Shown here: positions 1 through 9,765 of the stretch, one piece after another
How positions within the stretch are numbered: the first letter of the stretch is position 1
How the letters are laid out: each line of letters begins with the position of its first letter
NCBI GenBank assembly: GCA_015232575.1
Contig: JADFZL010000005.1
Location: forward strand, 137,624 to 201,623
Direction: 5' to 3'
DNA length: 64,000 nucleotides
Origin: Candidatus Rifleibacteriota bacterium
GTDB lineage: Bacteria > Muiribacteriota > Ozemobacteria > Ozemobacterales > Ozemobacteraceae
Translations under genes and position numbers: made by a program
Notes under the pieces: generated by a model
Seen by the model: the letters and a program-made list of their open reading frames with translations, nothing else
Database searches by the model: none
What the model was told of the DNA's origin: nothing

Positions 1-255
1 CCGCGGTCGCGCACTTTGTTTGCTCCGCTAATTCGCGATCGGAGGGCTTCAGTTATTTAGGCAATAATCTTTGATAAAGAACCCTTGCCCTCTCATACAG
101 TATATTTTCATATCTTCTCAATAACTCGGTGCAGATGGTAGACTCGGATTTATTGAGTAGATACATATTTATTCAAATTTAAAATCAGCTTTCTTCCGTG
201 GTCTTCCGTGTTATTCCGTGGTTAAAATCAGTTTCTTCTGCTTTTCTGTTAAACC
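1..255. other. Intergenic left edge, short tandem repeat, no gene
   Basis: I see no convincing gene here. Around 191-220 a 10-bp unit containing TTCCGTG occurs three times in tandem, flanked on both sides by AAAATCAG (181-188 and about 224-231). The stretch lies downstream of the minus-strand glycolate-oxidase-like gene and has no clear T-tailed hairpin terminator. Confidence 0.5.
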
Positions 256-1647
256 CTAAAGATTGAAGATTTTTCCGGGGTTTAGAATGTTGTTCGGATC
301 AAATGTTTTTTTGATATTTCGCATGAGTTCGAGAGAAGTATTATCAATGTTTCCCGGAAGAAAGTCCATTTTTGCTGTCCCAATTCCATGTTCGCCGGAA
401 ATCGCTCCGCCAAGAGAATTTACCATTTCAAAGATTTCTCCAACAGCAACTTTCGCCCTTTTCACTTCCTGTGCATTATTGCCGTCATGCATTATGTTAA
501 CATGAATATTTCCATCTCCAATGTGGCCGAAACTGATTACCTTAACATTATTCCGTTCACCCGTTTCCCACAATCTGCGAATTGCCGTCGGAACATGTTT
601 TCTTGGAACAACTATGTCTTCGTTAATTTTGGTGTTTCCATAAGCACGCATTGCTGGACTAGCTTTACGTCTTATTTCCCAGAGCTTTTCCTGTTCGTTT
701 TTGTCATCTGCGAATTGTACAAGCTTTGCATGTTTTGAAAGAACACTTTCTGCAATTTTCCTTGATGCCACAGTTTCATCAGCACGTCCATCAATTTCAA
801 TCAGAAGAAGCGCTTCATGCTGAGTTGGAAGCCCGAATTTTGCAAAGTTTTCGACTGCCATAATTGTATTTTTATCCATGAATTCGACAGAACTAGGTAC
901 AATACCAGATTTCAAAATGAGATTCACTGTTTTTGCAGCATCAACGAGCTCTGAAAAGAATGCAAGAAAGAGAATCTTTTTCTCAGGCTTTGCAATAAGC
1001 TTAAGTCTGAACCCGGTAAATATGGCAAGAGTCCCTTCGCTTCCGACTAAAAGCTGCTTCAGATCATATCCGGCACGATTCTTATGAACTGCTTTTCCAG
1101 CAGAAAAAATATCTCCGCCACCCGTAATTCCGTCTATTACCATAACATAGTCACGAGTTACACCGTATTTCAGGCAATGGGGTCCACCGGCGTTTTCAGC
1201 AATATTGCCACCTATCGTACACGTCTTAAGTGACGCAGGATCAGGCGGATAATACAAGCCCCGGCTTTCAACGGCCTCATGAATATCACGCACAATTACG
1301 CCCGGCTCGACATAGACAGTCATGTCATCTTCGTCCAGATCGACAATTTTGTCGAATTGAAGCAGATCAACGACTGCGCCGCCTCTGACTCCAAGTGAGC
1401 CGCCAGAAAAACCCGTTCCTGCACCCCTTGGAATCAAGGGAATTTTCCAGACATTCGCTGCTTTCACTACTGCATGCAACTCTTCAATAGAAGAAGGTCG
1501 TACAACAAGATCGGGAAATACAAATTTATTTGTTGCATCATAAGCATGACAGATTCTTTCAGAAGCACCAGTTGAAACGGAACAGCGGCCAATTTCAGAA
1601 ATAAAACGATCGTAATTTCTTTCAGGAAATTCTGTAGTATTTTTCAT
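256..1647 (-). CDS. glcD: FAD-linked oxidase, GlcD/D-lactate dehydrogenase family
   Basis: This 463-residue protein belongs to the VAO-type FAD oxidases that oxidise 2-hydroxy acids such as glycolate or D-lactate. The N-terminal half carries the PCMH FAD-binding fold: VRPSSIEEL, then IPRGAGTGFSGGS near residue 75-88, then the DPAS/TIGGNIAENAGG stretch near 137-155. The C-terminal FAD-oxidase domain ends with the family motifs SFGHIGDGNIHVN and SGEHGIG. The length is normal for GlcD. The start overlaps the mfd stop by four bases (ATGA), so the two genes are co-transcribed. No GlcE or GlcF iron-sulfur partner is adjacent, so the electron acceptor and exact substrate are open. The window encodes lactate-racemase cofactor genes 40 kb away, which makes lactate a reasonable guess only. 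Confidence 0.9.
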   Translation of the reverse strand: MKNTTEFPERNYDRFISEIGRCSVSTGASERICHAYDATNKFVFPDLVVRPSSIEELHAVVKAANVWKIPLIPRGAGTGFSGGSLGVRGGAVVDLLQFDKIVDLDEDDMTVYVEPGVIVRDIHEAVESRGLYYPPDPASLKTCTIGGNIAENAGGPHCLKYGVTRDYVMVIDGITGGGDIFSAGKAVHKNRAGYDLKQLLVGSEGTLAIFTGFRLKLIAKPEKKILFLAFFSELVDAAKTVNLILKSGIVPSSVEFMDKNTIMAVENFAKFGLPTQHEALLLIEIDGRADETVASRKIAESVLSKHAKLVQFADDKNEQEKLWEIRRKASPAMRAYGNTKINEDIVVPRKHVPTAIRRLWETGERNNVKVISFGHIGDGNIHVNIMHDGNNAQEVKRAKVAVGEIFEMVNSLGGAISGEHGIGTAKMDFLPGNIDNTSLELMRNIKKTFDPNNILNPGKIFNL

Positions 1648-4600
1648 CTGTCTTTAGATTTCTCCGCAAAATCAATAAATTTTTGTGTCAGATCAAGAAT
1701 CTGATCACCATACGCACCTTTCATGTGCAGCGAAACAGAATGAGGGTCCTGAGGGTTCAATATTATGCTGTGATAGAATTTATTTCTCACATCAAGAAAG
1801 GCAGACGCATTGAGAGCATTTTCGGGCTTAAATTCGAAACGCAGCCGATCCATTATTTTGGAAATCTTTGAAATGCCAACTCTTGAAGCCGAGATTCGTA
1901 ACCGTGCAACTTTCACCAACCTGAGAGCTTCATCCGGAAGCTTTCCGAAACGGTCTTCTATTTCCCTTTTCAGAAGATCAAGCCCATCGGTGTCAAGACA
2001 TCTTGATAATCTTGCATACATATCGATTCGGGAGTCTTCTTCTGAAATGTAATTTTTAGGAAACAATGCTGTAACGGGTATTTCGATTGCTGTATCAGGC
2101 GGCCTTTCCGACTTTTCCCCGCGAACATTTCTTACAGCTTCTTCCAGAAGTTCGATGTAATGGGCAAATCCGACAGAAGATATGTGTCCGCTCTGCAATT
2201 CGCCAAGAATTGATCCGGCGCCGCGAATCTGAAGATCACGAAGTGCTATTCGGAAGCCTGAACCAAGCGCAGTGTGCTCTTCGATTGTTGCGAGCCTCTC
2301 ACGTGCGTCATTTGAAAGCGACTTCCCTTTTGAATAGAAAAAGTATGCCCATGCCTGCCTGCTGGATCTTCCAACTCTTCCGCGAAGCTGGTACATCTGA
2401 GCCAGACCAAGTCGCTCAGATTCGTCAACAATCAAGGTATTGACATTCGGAATATCCAGCCCGGATTCTATGATTGTCGTGGCAAGCAATATGTCATAAT
2501 CGCCCCTGATAAAAGCCAGCATGCGGTCTTCAAGTTCTTTTTCATCCATCTGGCCGTGTCCGGTAATAATTCTTGCTTCCGGAACGAGATTGCTCAAAAA
2601 TGCAAGTTTCTGCGGAAGCTTTTCAACGCGATTGTACACATAAAAAACTTGTCCGCCGCGCTTCAATTCATCAAGAATTGCCTTTTTTGTCCAGCCAGCA
2701 TCAAAAGGGGCAACATACGTATTGATAGGCCTTCTCTCTTCAGGTGCGGTGTCTATCACGCTGATAGAACGAATTCCGGAAAGTGACATCTGCATCGTTC
2801 TTGGAATCGGAGTCGCAGTGAGAGTCAGGACATCCACATTTGTACGAATTGTCTTGAAAAGTTCTTTATGTTTAACACCAAAGCGCTGTTCTTCATCTAT
2901 TATAACCAGTCCAAGATCTTTGAAAGACACATCTTTCGACAAAATCCGGTGTGTTCCGATGAGAATGTCGATTTCGCCTGATTTGGTTTTCTTAATATAT
3001 TCCTTCTGCTGAGCCGGATTTACAAGTCTTGAAACACTGCCAATCCGCACGGAGAAATCCTTGAGGCGCGATGTGAAGGTGCGGGTGTGCTGAAATGCCA
3101 AAAGCGTAGTTGGAGCGAGTACGGCAACCTGTTTTCCATTGCACACTGCCTTAAATGCTGCTCTGAGAGCAACTTCAGTTTTTCCATAACCGACATCCCC
3201 ACAGACAAGGCGGTCCATGGGCAGGCTTGATTCCATGTCTTCTTTAACAAAGTTGATTGCTTTGATCTGATCAGGAGTTTCACGGTATGGGAAAAGAGAT
3301 TCCATTTTTTTCTGCATTTCATCATCTGGTGCAAATGAGAATCCGGAACTTGCGTGCCTCTTAGCATAAAGTGCAAGCAGATCGCGGGCAATCTGTTCAA
3401 CGTTTTTCTGAACTTTGCGTTTCTGATTTTCCCAGACCTTGGAATTCAAACCGTGTATTGTCGGCCTGAAACCGTCCATTCCGATATATTTCTGAACCTT
3501 ATGAACCTGATCAGTCGGAACATGCAGCCGGTCTGATCCAGCGTATTGTAGAATCAGGTATTCCCTTTCAATGCCAGCGGCTGACATGACATGAATTCCA
3601 CGGTATTCAGCAATTCCATGATCGGTATGGACTACCAGATCGCCGGGAACAAGCTGTGAAAAGGGCAGCGGAGAAGAAGAAGCTCTCGGTTTTCCGCGCG
3701 TCTTTGTTTTTACAGCCGGTCCGAATATATCTTCCTCGCCGTAGACTGATACTTTATTTTCTCTTGAAATGAAGCCCTTTTTTGCTGATCCGTTGATGAG
3801 CAGAATTGAACCATGTCTTAAATCAAGCGGATCAGAAGACGAGTGAACTGGATATTTCCTTTCTCCAAGCAGACCTTTGATATTCTGAAACCTGTCAGAA
3901 TCATCAATGGAAATTGCAAGAGCCCAGTTCTGATCTGCATAACTTCTGATTTCCTTCAAAAATGTTTCCCGCGATGGATCAAGAATTGACGGATGACTTT
4001 CAGCCGAGAGATTTACTCCGTTGTTGCCTTTAAATTCGGCCTCAGGAGCATCTCTGAAAGTATTAAAAGTCGAGAAATTCATTTTTTCAAGTGCGCCAAT
4101 TACGTCATTTCTCGAAAAATAATACGAAGACGGCTGTGGAAGTACAGTCAAGTCCCAGAGTCCGCTGTAGAGGCGTTCCTGCGAAATAAGGAAGTTGTCA
4201 AGTTCAGCAATGCACTCCTGCGTGTTTTCCATCCACAGGTTGAATTTTGTCCAGTAATCCCAGATGAAGTACCTTCCTGGATATTTAAGTGCAAGCAATT
4301 CTCTGATATCTCTCGAATCAGGACACGACAAAAGTTTCTCTCTTCGCCTGAAAAGAACTTCCTGACGTGTTGGGTCAAATTCTTCGGCGCGTTTGTTTAT
4401 TGCAAAATTGATTGAATTGATCTCTTCCGAAGAAAGAATTGTTTCGTTCACCGGAAAGATGTTCAGTTTTTCAATTTTATCGAGCGTTCTCTGAGTTTCA
4501 GGTGAAAATGTTTTTATGCTTTCGATTTCATCTCCGAAAAAATCAAGTCTTGCCGGAAAATCAGAGTTTGGAGGGAATACGTCTATTAATCCGCCTCTGA

Positions 4601-5099
4601 TGGCAAAACTGCATGGTTCATTAACAACAGGTTCGCGCTTGTAGCCAAGAGAAACAAGCTTTCTGACGAATGATTCACGTGAAACAAACGACCCCGCAGA
4701 AAGGTTCAAGATGGCTTTCTTCCAGCGTTCAGGTGAAAAGAACCGCTCAGCCAGCGAAGAAACCGGAGCAATTACAAGTCCGCCGCCATTGTATTCAATT
4801 CCCATGACCGATAGACGATCACGCAATGACTCAGAATCGGCAGATGTCTGGTCGTAGACAGACTTTCTATCAGAAATAAAAAGCTTCAGCCGCGATTTTC
4901 CAGACTTCGACCAACTTAGGGTCTCATCATAAAGACGCCTCGCACGCTCGATAGATGGCGTAAGAAATAAATTGATTTCTGATTCAAGCGAAAGCCGGGA
5001 AAGCAAAATTGGAGCCAGAGAGCCCGTCATTCCGTAGAAATCTGTTCTGTCTGACGCTAGTAACTTTTCGAATATTTTTTCAAGTCCATTTTTTTTCAC
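1644..5099 (-). CDS. mfd: Transcription-repair coupling factor Mfd
   Basis: Mfd is a cytoplasmic ATPase that removes RNA polymerase stalled at DNA lesions and recruits UvrA. The 1151-residue length is typical. The domains appear in order: a UvrB-like N-terminal module (to about 340), the RNA-polymerase-interacting CarD/TRCF domain starting at PGDLVVHTDHGIAEYRG (about 490), and the RecG-like helicase with Walker A GDVGYGKTEVALRAAF (about 640), the DEEQRFG box, TATPIPRTMQ and the QLRGRVGRS motif VI. The C-terminal TRCF domain (VTALFPKNYI onward) is present. It is the first gene of a two-gene minus-strand operon with the GlcD-like oxidase. No defect is visible. Confidence 0.97.
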   Translation of the reverse strand: MKKNGLEKIFEKLLASDRTDFYGMTGSLAPILLSRLSLESEINLFLTPSIERARRLYDETLSWSKSGKSRLKLFISDRKSVYDQTSADSESLRDRLSVMGIEYNGGGLVIAPVSSLAERFFSPERWKKAILNLSAGSFVSRESFVRKLVSLGYKREPVVNEPCSFAIRGGLIDVFPPNSDFPARLDFFGDEIESIKTFSPETQRTLDKIEKLNIFPVNETILSSEEINSINFAINKRAEEFDPTRQEVLFRRREKLLSCPDSRDIRELLALKYPGRYFIWDYWTKFNLWMENTQECIAELDNFLISQERLYSGLWDLTVLPQPSSYYFSRNDVIGALEKMNFSTFNTFRDAPEAEFKGNNGVNLSAESHPSILDPSRETFLKEIRSYADQNWALAISIDDSDRFQNIKGLLGERKYPVHSSSDPLDLRHGSILLINGSAKKGFISRENKVSVYGEEDIFGPAVKTKTRGKPRASSSPLPFSQLVPGDLVVHTDHGIAEYRGIHVMSAAGIEREYLILQYAGSDRLHVPTDQVHKVQKYIGMDGFRPTIHGLNSKVWENQKRKVQKNVEQIARDLLALYAKRHASSGFSFAPDDEMQKKMESLFPYRETPDQIKAINFVKEDMESSLPMDRLVCGDVGYGKTEVALRAAFKAVCNGKQVAVLAPTTLLAFQHTRTFTSRLKDFSVRIGSVSRLVNPAQQKEYIKKTKSGEIDILIGTHRILSKDVSFKDLGLVIIDEEQRFGVKHKELFKTIRTNVDVLTLTATPIPRTMQMSLSGIRSISVIDTAPEERRPINTYVAPFDAGWTKKAILDELKRGGQVFYVYNRVEKLPQKLAFLSNLVPEARIITGHGQMDEKELEDRMLAFIRGDYDILLATTIIESGLDIPNVNTLIVDESERLGLAQMYQLRGRVGRSSRQAWAYFFYSKGKSLSNDARERLATIEEHTALGSGFRIALRDLQIRGAGSILGELQSGHISSVGFAHYIELLEEAVRNVRGEKSERPPDTAIEIPVTALFPKNYISEEDSRIDMYARLSRCLDTDGLDLLKREIEDRFGKLPDEALRLVKVARLRISASRVGISKISKIMDRLRFEFKPENALNASAFLDVRNKFYHSIILNPQDPHSVSLHMKGAYGDQILDLTQKFIDFAEKSKDR

Positions 5100-5263
5100 G
5101 GGCTGATTCTATCAAAATTCCTTGATCTGAGCAAACATTCCAAAAAAATAATTATCTTGATTATAAAAAAAAAATCAGCCATATTGTTACCAAATGTTTG
5201 TATGTGGAAAATTCGTATCTTCTCAATCAGGGTAACTTTTAAATTAGAACTACTTTTCTTACC

Positions 5264-5331
5264 ATGTAATCTCGACCGAAGTAAGAGATCTCGCATTTGC
5301 AGTATTATTCAAAATTTTGTATACTTCGCAG
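5264..5331 (+). repeat. Palindromic MITE-like element, deleted remnant (copy 1)
   Basis: This is a shortened member of the repeat family described at 9364-9525. The left arm (ATCTCGACCGAAG...GAGATCTCGCATTT) is joined directly to the family tail (ATTCAAAATTTTGTATACTT), and the right arm is missing. It lies in the 400-bp gap (5100-5500) between mfd and the AAA ATPase, which holds no gene that I can support. Confidence 0.7.
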
Positions 5332-5500
5332 ATGCTTTCAGACGATTGAAATTGAAAATCTGAAAAAGAGACAAGAGATGAGTGAGAAATATCCATTTCG
5401 AAAATCTACGCAGATATAATTGATCGCGCTTTCCCGGGTCCTCTAAAAGGCCCCACCAACAAGTATAAAAAAAAACTCCTCGAAATTTTGAGAAGATACG

Positions 5501-6688
5501 CTATTTGTTTAATATTTTCTTTTCTAAATTGGATATAGTTTGAGTGATTTTTGTACAAGGTGCGGTGATAGTGTTTTCGCGGTTAAAAGAGAGATCTCCG
5601 CCATAAATCAATGCCCCGTTTCCATGTGCTTCGGGGAATAATGACTCAAAAAGTCTGATTCCTTTGAAGAAATCACCAGCAACAGTTGCGCCAGATTTTA
5701 TTTCAATTGGGACAAGCTCTCGACCGTATTCTAAAACGAGATCAACCTCACTTCCTCTTGAATCTCTGAAGAAGAACATGTTTGCAGGTTTTCCCCGGTT
5801 AAATCGGAATTTCAGAGCCTCAATAACGACCAGATTTTCAAATAAATTACCTCGCAAAGGATCTCTGGATACCTGTTTCGTGTTTTCCAGACCCATAAGG
5901 CGACTTGCCAAACCGACATCAAAAAAATACAGCTTTGGTGCTTTGATAAGCCTCCTGGAGATATTTCTAAAAAAAGGAGGTAATAAAAATATAATATAAC
6001 TGGCTTCCAGAAGGCTTATCCATGATCGAGCCGTGGTGTGAGAAATACCGGTATCACTTGCAAGACTTTGGAGGTTAAGCAACTGACCAATTCTTCCAGA
6101 GCAAAGCTTAAGAAATTTTTCAAATAAGTTGAGATCTTTTAAATTGATTAACTGCCTCAAATCACGCTCAACGTAAGTTTCAATATAGTCACCAAGAGCT
6201 TGCACCGGATCAAGTTTCTGATCATGAATTCTCGGATAAAATCCGGTTAAAATTAAGCGGTCAATATCAGCAGATGTTAAATCAATGTTAAGTTCAGAAA
6301 CAGCAAATGGAAGGAGCTTCAAAAGAGCTGTCCTGCCTGCGAGAGATTGATTTACCCGGTTTGTAACTTCAAATTGCTGGCTTCCAGTAAGAATAAACAT
6401 TCCATTTTTCTGTTTTTCATCGACAAGAGTCTGAATGTAAGAGAGAATTTCAGGCGCCCTCTGAATTTCATCAATAATAGCTCCTTCTGGAAATCCGGAC
6501 AGAAAACCCCGTGGATCATTCTTGGAGAATTCTCTCGAATCAAGATTTTCCAGACTTACATAAGCTTTTTTAGGAAAAGCCATACGGCAAAGAGTGGTTT
6601 TACCACTTTGTCGCGGACCAGTTAATGTAACAACTGGATATTGCCGTGAAACCTCTTTAAGCCTTGTTTCAAGTATGCGTTTTATCAT
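5501..6688 (-). CDS. AAA-family ATPase with DUF4143 domain
   Basis: This 395-residue protein belongs to the large AAA_14/DUF4143 family of prokaryotic ATPases, whose physiological role is poorly known. Walker A is GPRQSGKTT (about residues 24-32). Walker B is GAIIDEIQ, followed by the sensor-1 segment FILTGSQQF typical of the family. The C-terminal DUF4143 half contains FENLVVIEALK and a nuclease-like segment (DSRGSEVDLVLEYG followed by PIEIKSG) resembling the PD-(D/E)XK-type end of these proteins. It stands alone, flanked by repeat-rich intergenic DNA, which is typical of this mobile-prone family. The start has only a weak upstream ribosome-binding site. Confidence 0.9.
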   Translation of the reverse strand: MIKRILETRLKEVSRQYPVVTLTGPRQSGKTTLCRMAFPKKAYVSLENLDSREFSKNDPRGFLSGFPEGAIIDEIQRAPEILSYIQTLVDEKQKNGMFILTGSQQFEVTNRVNQSLAGRTALLKLLPFAVSELNIDLTSADIDRLILTGFYPRIHDQKLDPVQALGDYIETYVERDLRQLINLKDLNLFEKFLKLCSGRIGQLLNLQSLASDTGISHTTARSWISLLEASYIIFLLPPFFRNISRRLIKAPKLYFFDVGLASRLMGLENTKQVSRDPLRGNLFENLVVIEALKFRFNRGKPANMFFFRDSRGSEVDLVLEYGRELVPIEIKSGATVAGDFFKGIRLFESLFPEAHGNGALIYGGDLSFNRENTITAPCTKITQTISNLEKKILNK

Positions 6689-6754
6689 GTAAACCTCAAA
6701 CCATTTTTTTTAAAAGAAATTAATAACTTCCTAATAACTCGGGGCATTGTTTTT

Positions 6755-6783
6755 GTCATACCGGCGAAAGCCGGTATCCAGAG
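6755..6783. repeat. Short GTCATACCGGCGAAAGCCGG palindrome
   Basis: A perfect 8-bp stem ATACCGGC/GCCGGTAT with a GAAA loop (6758-6777) is embedded in GTCAT...CCAG. It is unrelated in sequence to the larger repeat family of this window. It has the look of the widespread 'GTCATxCCGGCGAAAGCCGG' dispersed repeats found in many bacteria. Only this copy was seen here. Confidence 0.6.
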
Positions 6784-6837
6784 TTTTTAATACAAATTTT
6801 TTCAACTACTCAATAATTTGTGGAAACTGCCAGCCCA

Positions 6838-6950
6838 TTGCCGTCATTTCGGCAGAAGGGAGAAATCACAAACCCTGCGGAGATCTGTCCCTTCTGCCAA
6901 GATTACGTGGTAATAAGTAGTTCCAACTATAAAGTTACCCCTGATTATTG
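6838..6950 (+). repeat. Palindromic MITE-like element, diverged (copy 2)
   Basis: This is a diverged copy of the family at 9364-9525. GTCATTTCGGCAGAAGGGAG replaces the usual arm. The opposite arm has changed to match, giving a perfect 11-bp stem GGCAGAAGGGA (6851-6861) with TCCCTTCTGCC (6888-6898). The family tail (AGTTACCCC...TTATACTT) follows. The compensating changes suggest that the hairpin itself is maintained. Confidence 0.6.
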
Positions 6951-7565
6951 AGGTGATACGCAATTCTTTATACTTGACCACGGACATTCTGCACGCTATT
7001 GCGCGCGAAACAACCACAATCACAGTGGAGTTTCGATTGCAAATAATATTCCATGAATTTGTGAGTAGATTCGAATTGAGTATAAACTATTTTTGATGTA
7101 ATCTGCAAGTTCAACTTTCAAATTGTTCAGTATTTTTTTCGTTTAATTGCGTCCCAAACAAAAATGTTTGCTATGAGCAGTTTTTCTATTTGCACCAATT
7201 ACGCGCCGGTAGGGCGTAGTAAAACAATATAATCTTTTTAAGTCTCTGGGCAATGGAAATGAAAATCGTTCCTTTTTCTTCGATAAGTATCTGGATTGCC
7301 TTTGGAATGACCTACACAAGAGCTCACAGTTCCAGTGCGCAGGAAATGGAATCTTCTTTGAACTTTTCTCTCAAACCAGAATCATTCCATAAAACCATGA
7401 TAGGTATTTTGCCATGAAGATCAATAAGCATGCTTCAATGAGATTTTATATGATTAGATTATTCTATTTTTTCAAGGGATTATTGCTTCCCCGAATAAAA
7501 AATTCAACTCTATCTCGATTTTTTACGTTTAGTATCCTGACAATAAGTAAGGAGTATCCAAAAAT
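6951..7565. other. Gene-poor stretch upstream of the metalloprotease
   Basis: About 600 bp without a gene that I can support. On the minus strand, around 7330-7430, a short open segment reads LIDLHGKIPIMV and is soon interrupted by a stop. That phrase faintly resembles the 'LLDLxGNIP' segment of IS4-family transposases, but no other transposase motif is visible. It could be a decayed insertion sequence. The ribosome-binding site of the following protease (AAGGAG, about 7549) is the only functional signal I would defend. Confidence 0.3.
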
Positions 7566-9242
7566 ATGCGGAAATCACGTATTACTATCTCTTTTGCAGC
7601 TTTTATTGCTTTTGCCGCTTTGTGCGCTAGTCCTGTCTTTTCATTTGATGTTTCACCGACTCAATCGAAGGCAGTCGTTTCGAAAAAGAAGCAAGTTGTT
7701 TCATCAAAAAAACTGCTTTCTGAAATCGTTTCTGACGATTCGTTAAGAAGTAACATTGAAATGCTCGTCCTGACTGACGGTGGAGAAAGGCTTTCAAGTT
7801 TGCGCGGAAATTTGTCAGAACCATTTTCCGGAAACATGGAAACTGCCGCCAGAGATTATGTGCTTAATAATTCCAAACTTTTCAATTTGCCAGCTTCAAC
7901 TTTAAATTCAGGAAATGATTTCCTGAAAACTGTTAGAAATGAGCAGATTAACGGTGTTTCTCACATATCATTTGCCTGGAACATAGACGGAGTTAATGTA
8001 TATAATGCTCTTATTGAAATTCATATCGGCAAAAATGGTGTAGTACAACTTGCAAATGGCTCGTTTCCAACAATTAAAGAAGTTGCAAATAGCGTTTCTA
8101 TTTCCAGCACAGAAGCTCTTGAAGCTGCTAAGAGTGCTGCTTCATTAAAAACTTTGCGTGGAAAAGCCAGAAGTGAACTGACATTATTCTGCGAATCTGA
8201 AAAAGCACGCTGGGCTTATGTTGTCAAGATTCCGGCAAGCGACCCACTGGGCGATTGGGAAATTCTCATTGACGCTGAAACCCGGCATGAAATTTCCAGA
8301 CTGAACCAGATGAGATTTGCTTTCCGAGAAGGTCTTGAGGCTGAAGGCGTAGGTTCTGTTTATGTAAACCACCCGAGTGCCGGGCCAGTTGAAAATGTAA
8401 AACTGTATCACCTCACTTCAAATACATTGAAGGGAGAATACGCAAACGTAGTCAACGAAGACACTCCTTCGGGCATTAGCGAAACGCATGAACACATTTA
8501 TGACCCGAATGATACGCATTTTGACGAAGCTAACGTTTATTTCTATATTTCCAATATTCACGATTATTTCTGGAGTCTTGGCTTCAGAAGAATGGAATTC
8601 CCAATGACGGCAATCGTTCATTATGGAACCAACTATGACAATGCCGGCTTCAGCATGTGGGAAGAAGCGCTGATTTTCGGAGATGGCGCAGTCAAGTTTT
8701 TTGACCTGGCCAAAGAAGAAACAGTAACTTATCACGAATACGGTCATGCACATCTTGCAGAGATTGTTTCTCTGAATTACTCGGCTGAATCAGGTGCCAT
8801 GGATGAAGGACAGGCCGATTATTTCGCTTGTTCTCTTTCGAATGATCCGAAACTTGGCGAGTATGTCTGTGGAAAATCAGGGAAACCATGGCTCAGAAAT
8901 CTTACCGACAAGCTCCATTATCCAGAAGACATCAAAAATGAAGTCCATCAGGACGGAAAAATCTGGGGCGCCACACTCTGGGATCTCAGAATTTCTCTCG
9001 GCGCAAAAATTACAGACCAGCTTGTTGAAAACAGCCTCTATTACCTGAAGAACGGTGGTCCAACTTTCATCGACGGATATAATTCGATTATGGAAGCTGA
9101 TAGAGAGACATTCGGTGGTGCTCATTCCGATACAATCACTAAAATCTTTAATAATCGCGGAATCCTGAAAGCTCATGCCGAAGAAGTTTTTACACCTTCT
9201 GATTTAAAAACGATGGCAACCTTCAATCTATTGTACAAATAA
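7566..9242 (+). CDS. Secreted zinc metalloprotease, M36/fungalysin-like
   Basis: This 558-residue protein is exported by an N-terminal signal peptide (hydrophobic core ISFAAFIAFAALCASPVFS). A propeptide region follows with FTP/PepSY-like features (AARDYVLNNSKLF; GVSHISFAWNIDGVNVYNA, about 90-155), as in thermolysin- and fungalysin-type zymogens. The catalytic zinc site is HEYGH at residues 390-394. The downstream glutamate lies in SGAMDEGQADYFA (about 410-422), the arrangement seen in M36 peptidases. The upstream AAGGAG supports the ATG start. A strong hairpin follows the stop, so it is monocistronic. It probably degrades extracellular protein. The substrate is unknown, and M4 or a related gluzincin family is the alternative. 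Confidence 0.85.
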   Translation: MRKSRITISFAAFIAFAALCASPVFSFDVSPTQSKAVVSKKKQVVSSKKLLSEIVSDDSLRSNIEMLVLTDGGERLSSLRGNLSEPFSGNMETAARDYVLNNSKLFNLPASTLNSGNDFLKTVRNEQINGVSHISFAWNIDGVNVYNALIEIHIGKNGVVQLANGSFPTIKEVANSVSISSTEALEAAKSAASLKTLRGKARSELTLFCESEKARWAYVVKIPASDPLGDWEILIDAETRHEISRLNQMRFAFREGLEAEGVGSVYVNHPSAGPVENVKLYHLTSNTLKGEYANVVNEDTPSGISETHEHIYDPNDTHFDEANVYFYISNIHDYFWSLGFRRMEFPMTAIVHYGTNYDNAGFSMWEEALIFGDGAVKFFDLAKEETVTYHEYGHAHLAEIVSLNYSAESGAMDEGQADYFACSLSNDPKLGEYVCGKSGKPWLRNLTDKLHYPEDIKNEVHQDGKIWGATLWDLRISLGAKITDQLVENSLYYLKNGGPTFIDGYNSIMEADRETFGGAHSDTITKIFNNRGILKAHAEEVFTPSDLKTMATFNLLYK

Positions 9243-9272
9243 CACCAGAGGCCTATTTCTAACGTCATAATT

Positions 9273-9323
9273 CAAAACTCATGCAGTTTCTTCAAGGTTC
9301 AGGAAGAATCTGCATGAGTTTTG
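9273..9323 (+). terminator. Strong hairpin terminator after the metalloprotease
   Basis: A perfect 14-bp stem (CAAAACTCATGCAG, 9273-9286, with its complement at 9310-9323) is extended by an inner 6-bp TTCTTC/GAAGAA stem. It sits 30 bp after the protease stop and ends in a T-rich run. Confidence 0.75.
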
Positions 9324-9363
9324 TTATTCGTCCCATGAACCATAAGATTCGTGTCAAAAAAGC

Positions 9364-9525
9364 ACTTAGTACAGCAATCTTCATAAAGAGGTCATTAAAC
9401 AATGCCATTTCGACCGAAGGGAGAAATCTCGCATTACGGGGGATCTCTCACATTCGTTCGAGTTGACAGCCCACTCCAAAGTTAACATGCAAATAAGTCC
9501 CATTATTTAAGATTTTGCGTATTTA
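9364..9525 (+). repeat. Palindromic MITE-like element, full-length (copy 3, type copy)
   Basis: This is a full-length member of the dispersed family. The left end is ACTTAGTACAGCAATCTT. A spacer with GTCATTAAAC follows, then the hairpin core from 9403 (TGCCATTTCGACCGAAGGGA ... GGATCTCTCACATTCGTTCG, AG, T/ATGACA). The right half is CAAAGTTAACATGCAAAT..CCCATTATTTAAGATTTTGCGTA. The two ends are complementary to each other across copies (AAGATTTxGCxTACTTAG), so the element has terminal inverted repeats around an inner imperfect palindrome. At about 160 bp with no coding capacity it fits a MITE or a large REP/BIME-like repeat. The rest of the gap (9526-9765) shows no gene. Confidence 0.85.
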
Positions 9526-9765
9526 ATTCCTGTCATAAAGGTCTTCTCGTTCAAACTTGTTCAAATTCTACGGCAACATGTTGCCGATTATTTTCCGTGT
9601 GAATCTACCACCAGTTTCCAAGCGTGGGTTCTGGAGAGTCCGCAAAGAGACAATTCGTTTAGAAAAGTCTGTTTGTCATGTCAGTTGAAAAATGTTAGAA
9701 TTTAAGAATTCCTGTTATTGCTCTGCAGTTAAAGAAATTACAAGAACTCGGATGGCTGAATAATC

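Noticed and set aside
7190-7440. Possible IS4-type transposase remnant on the minus strand (LIDLHGKIP)
   Set aside because: Only one short phrase resembles the family, frames are broken and no inverted ends are visible; too weak to annotate as an insertion sequence.
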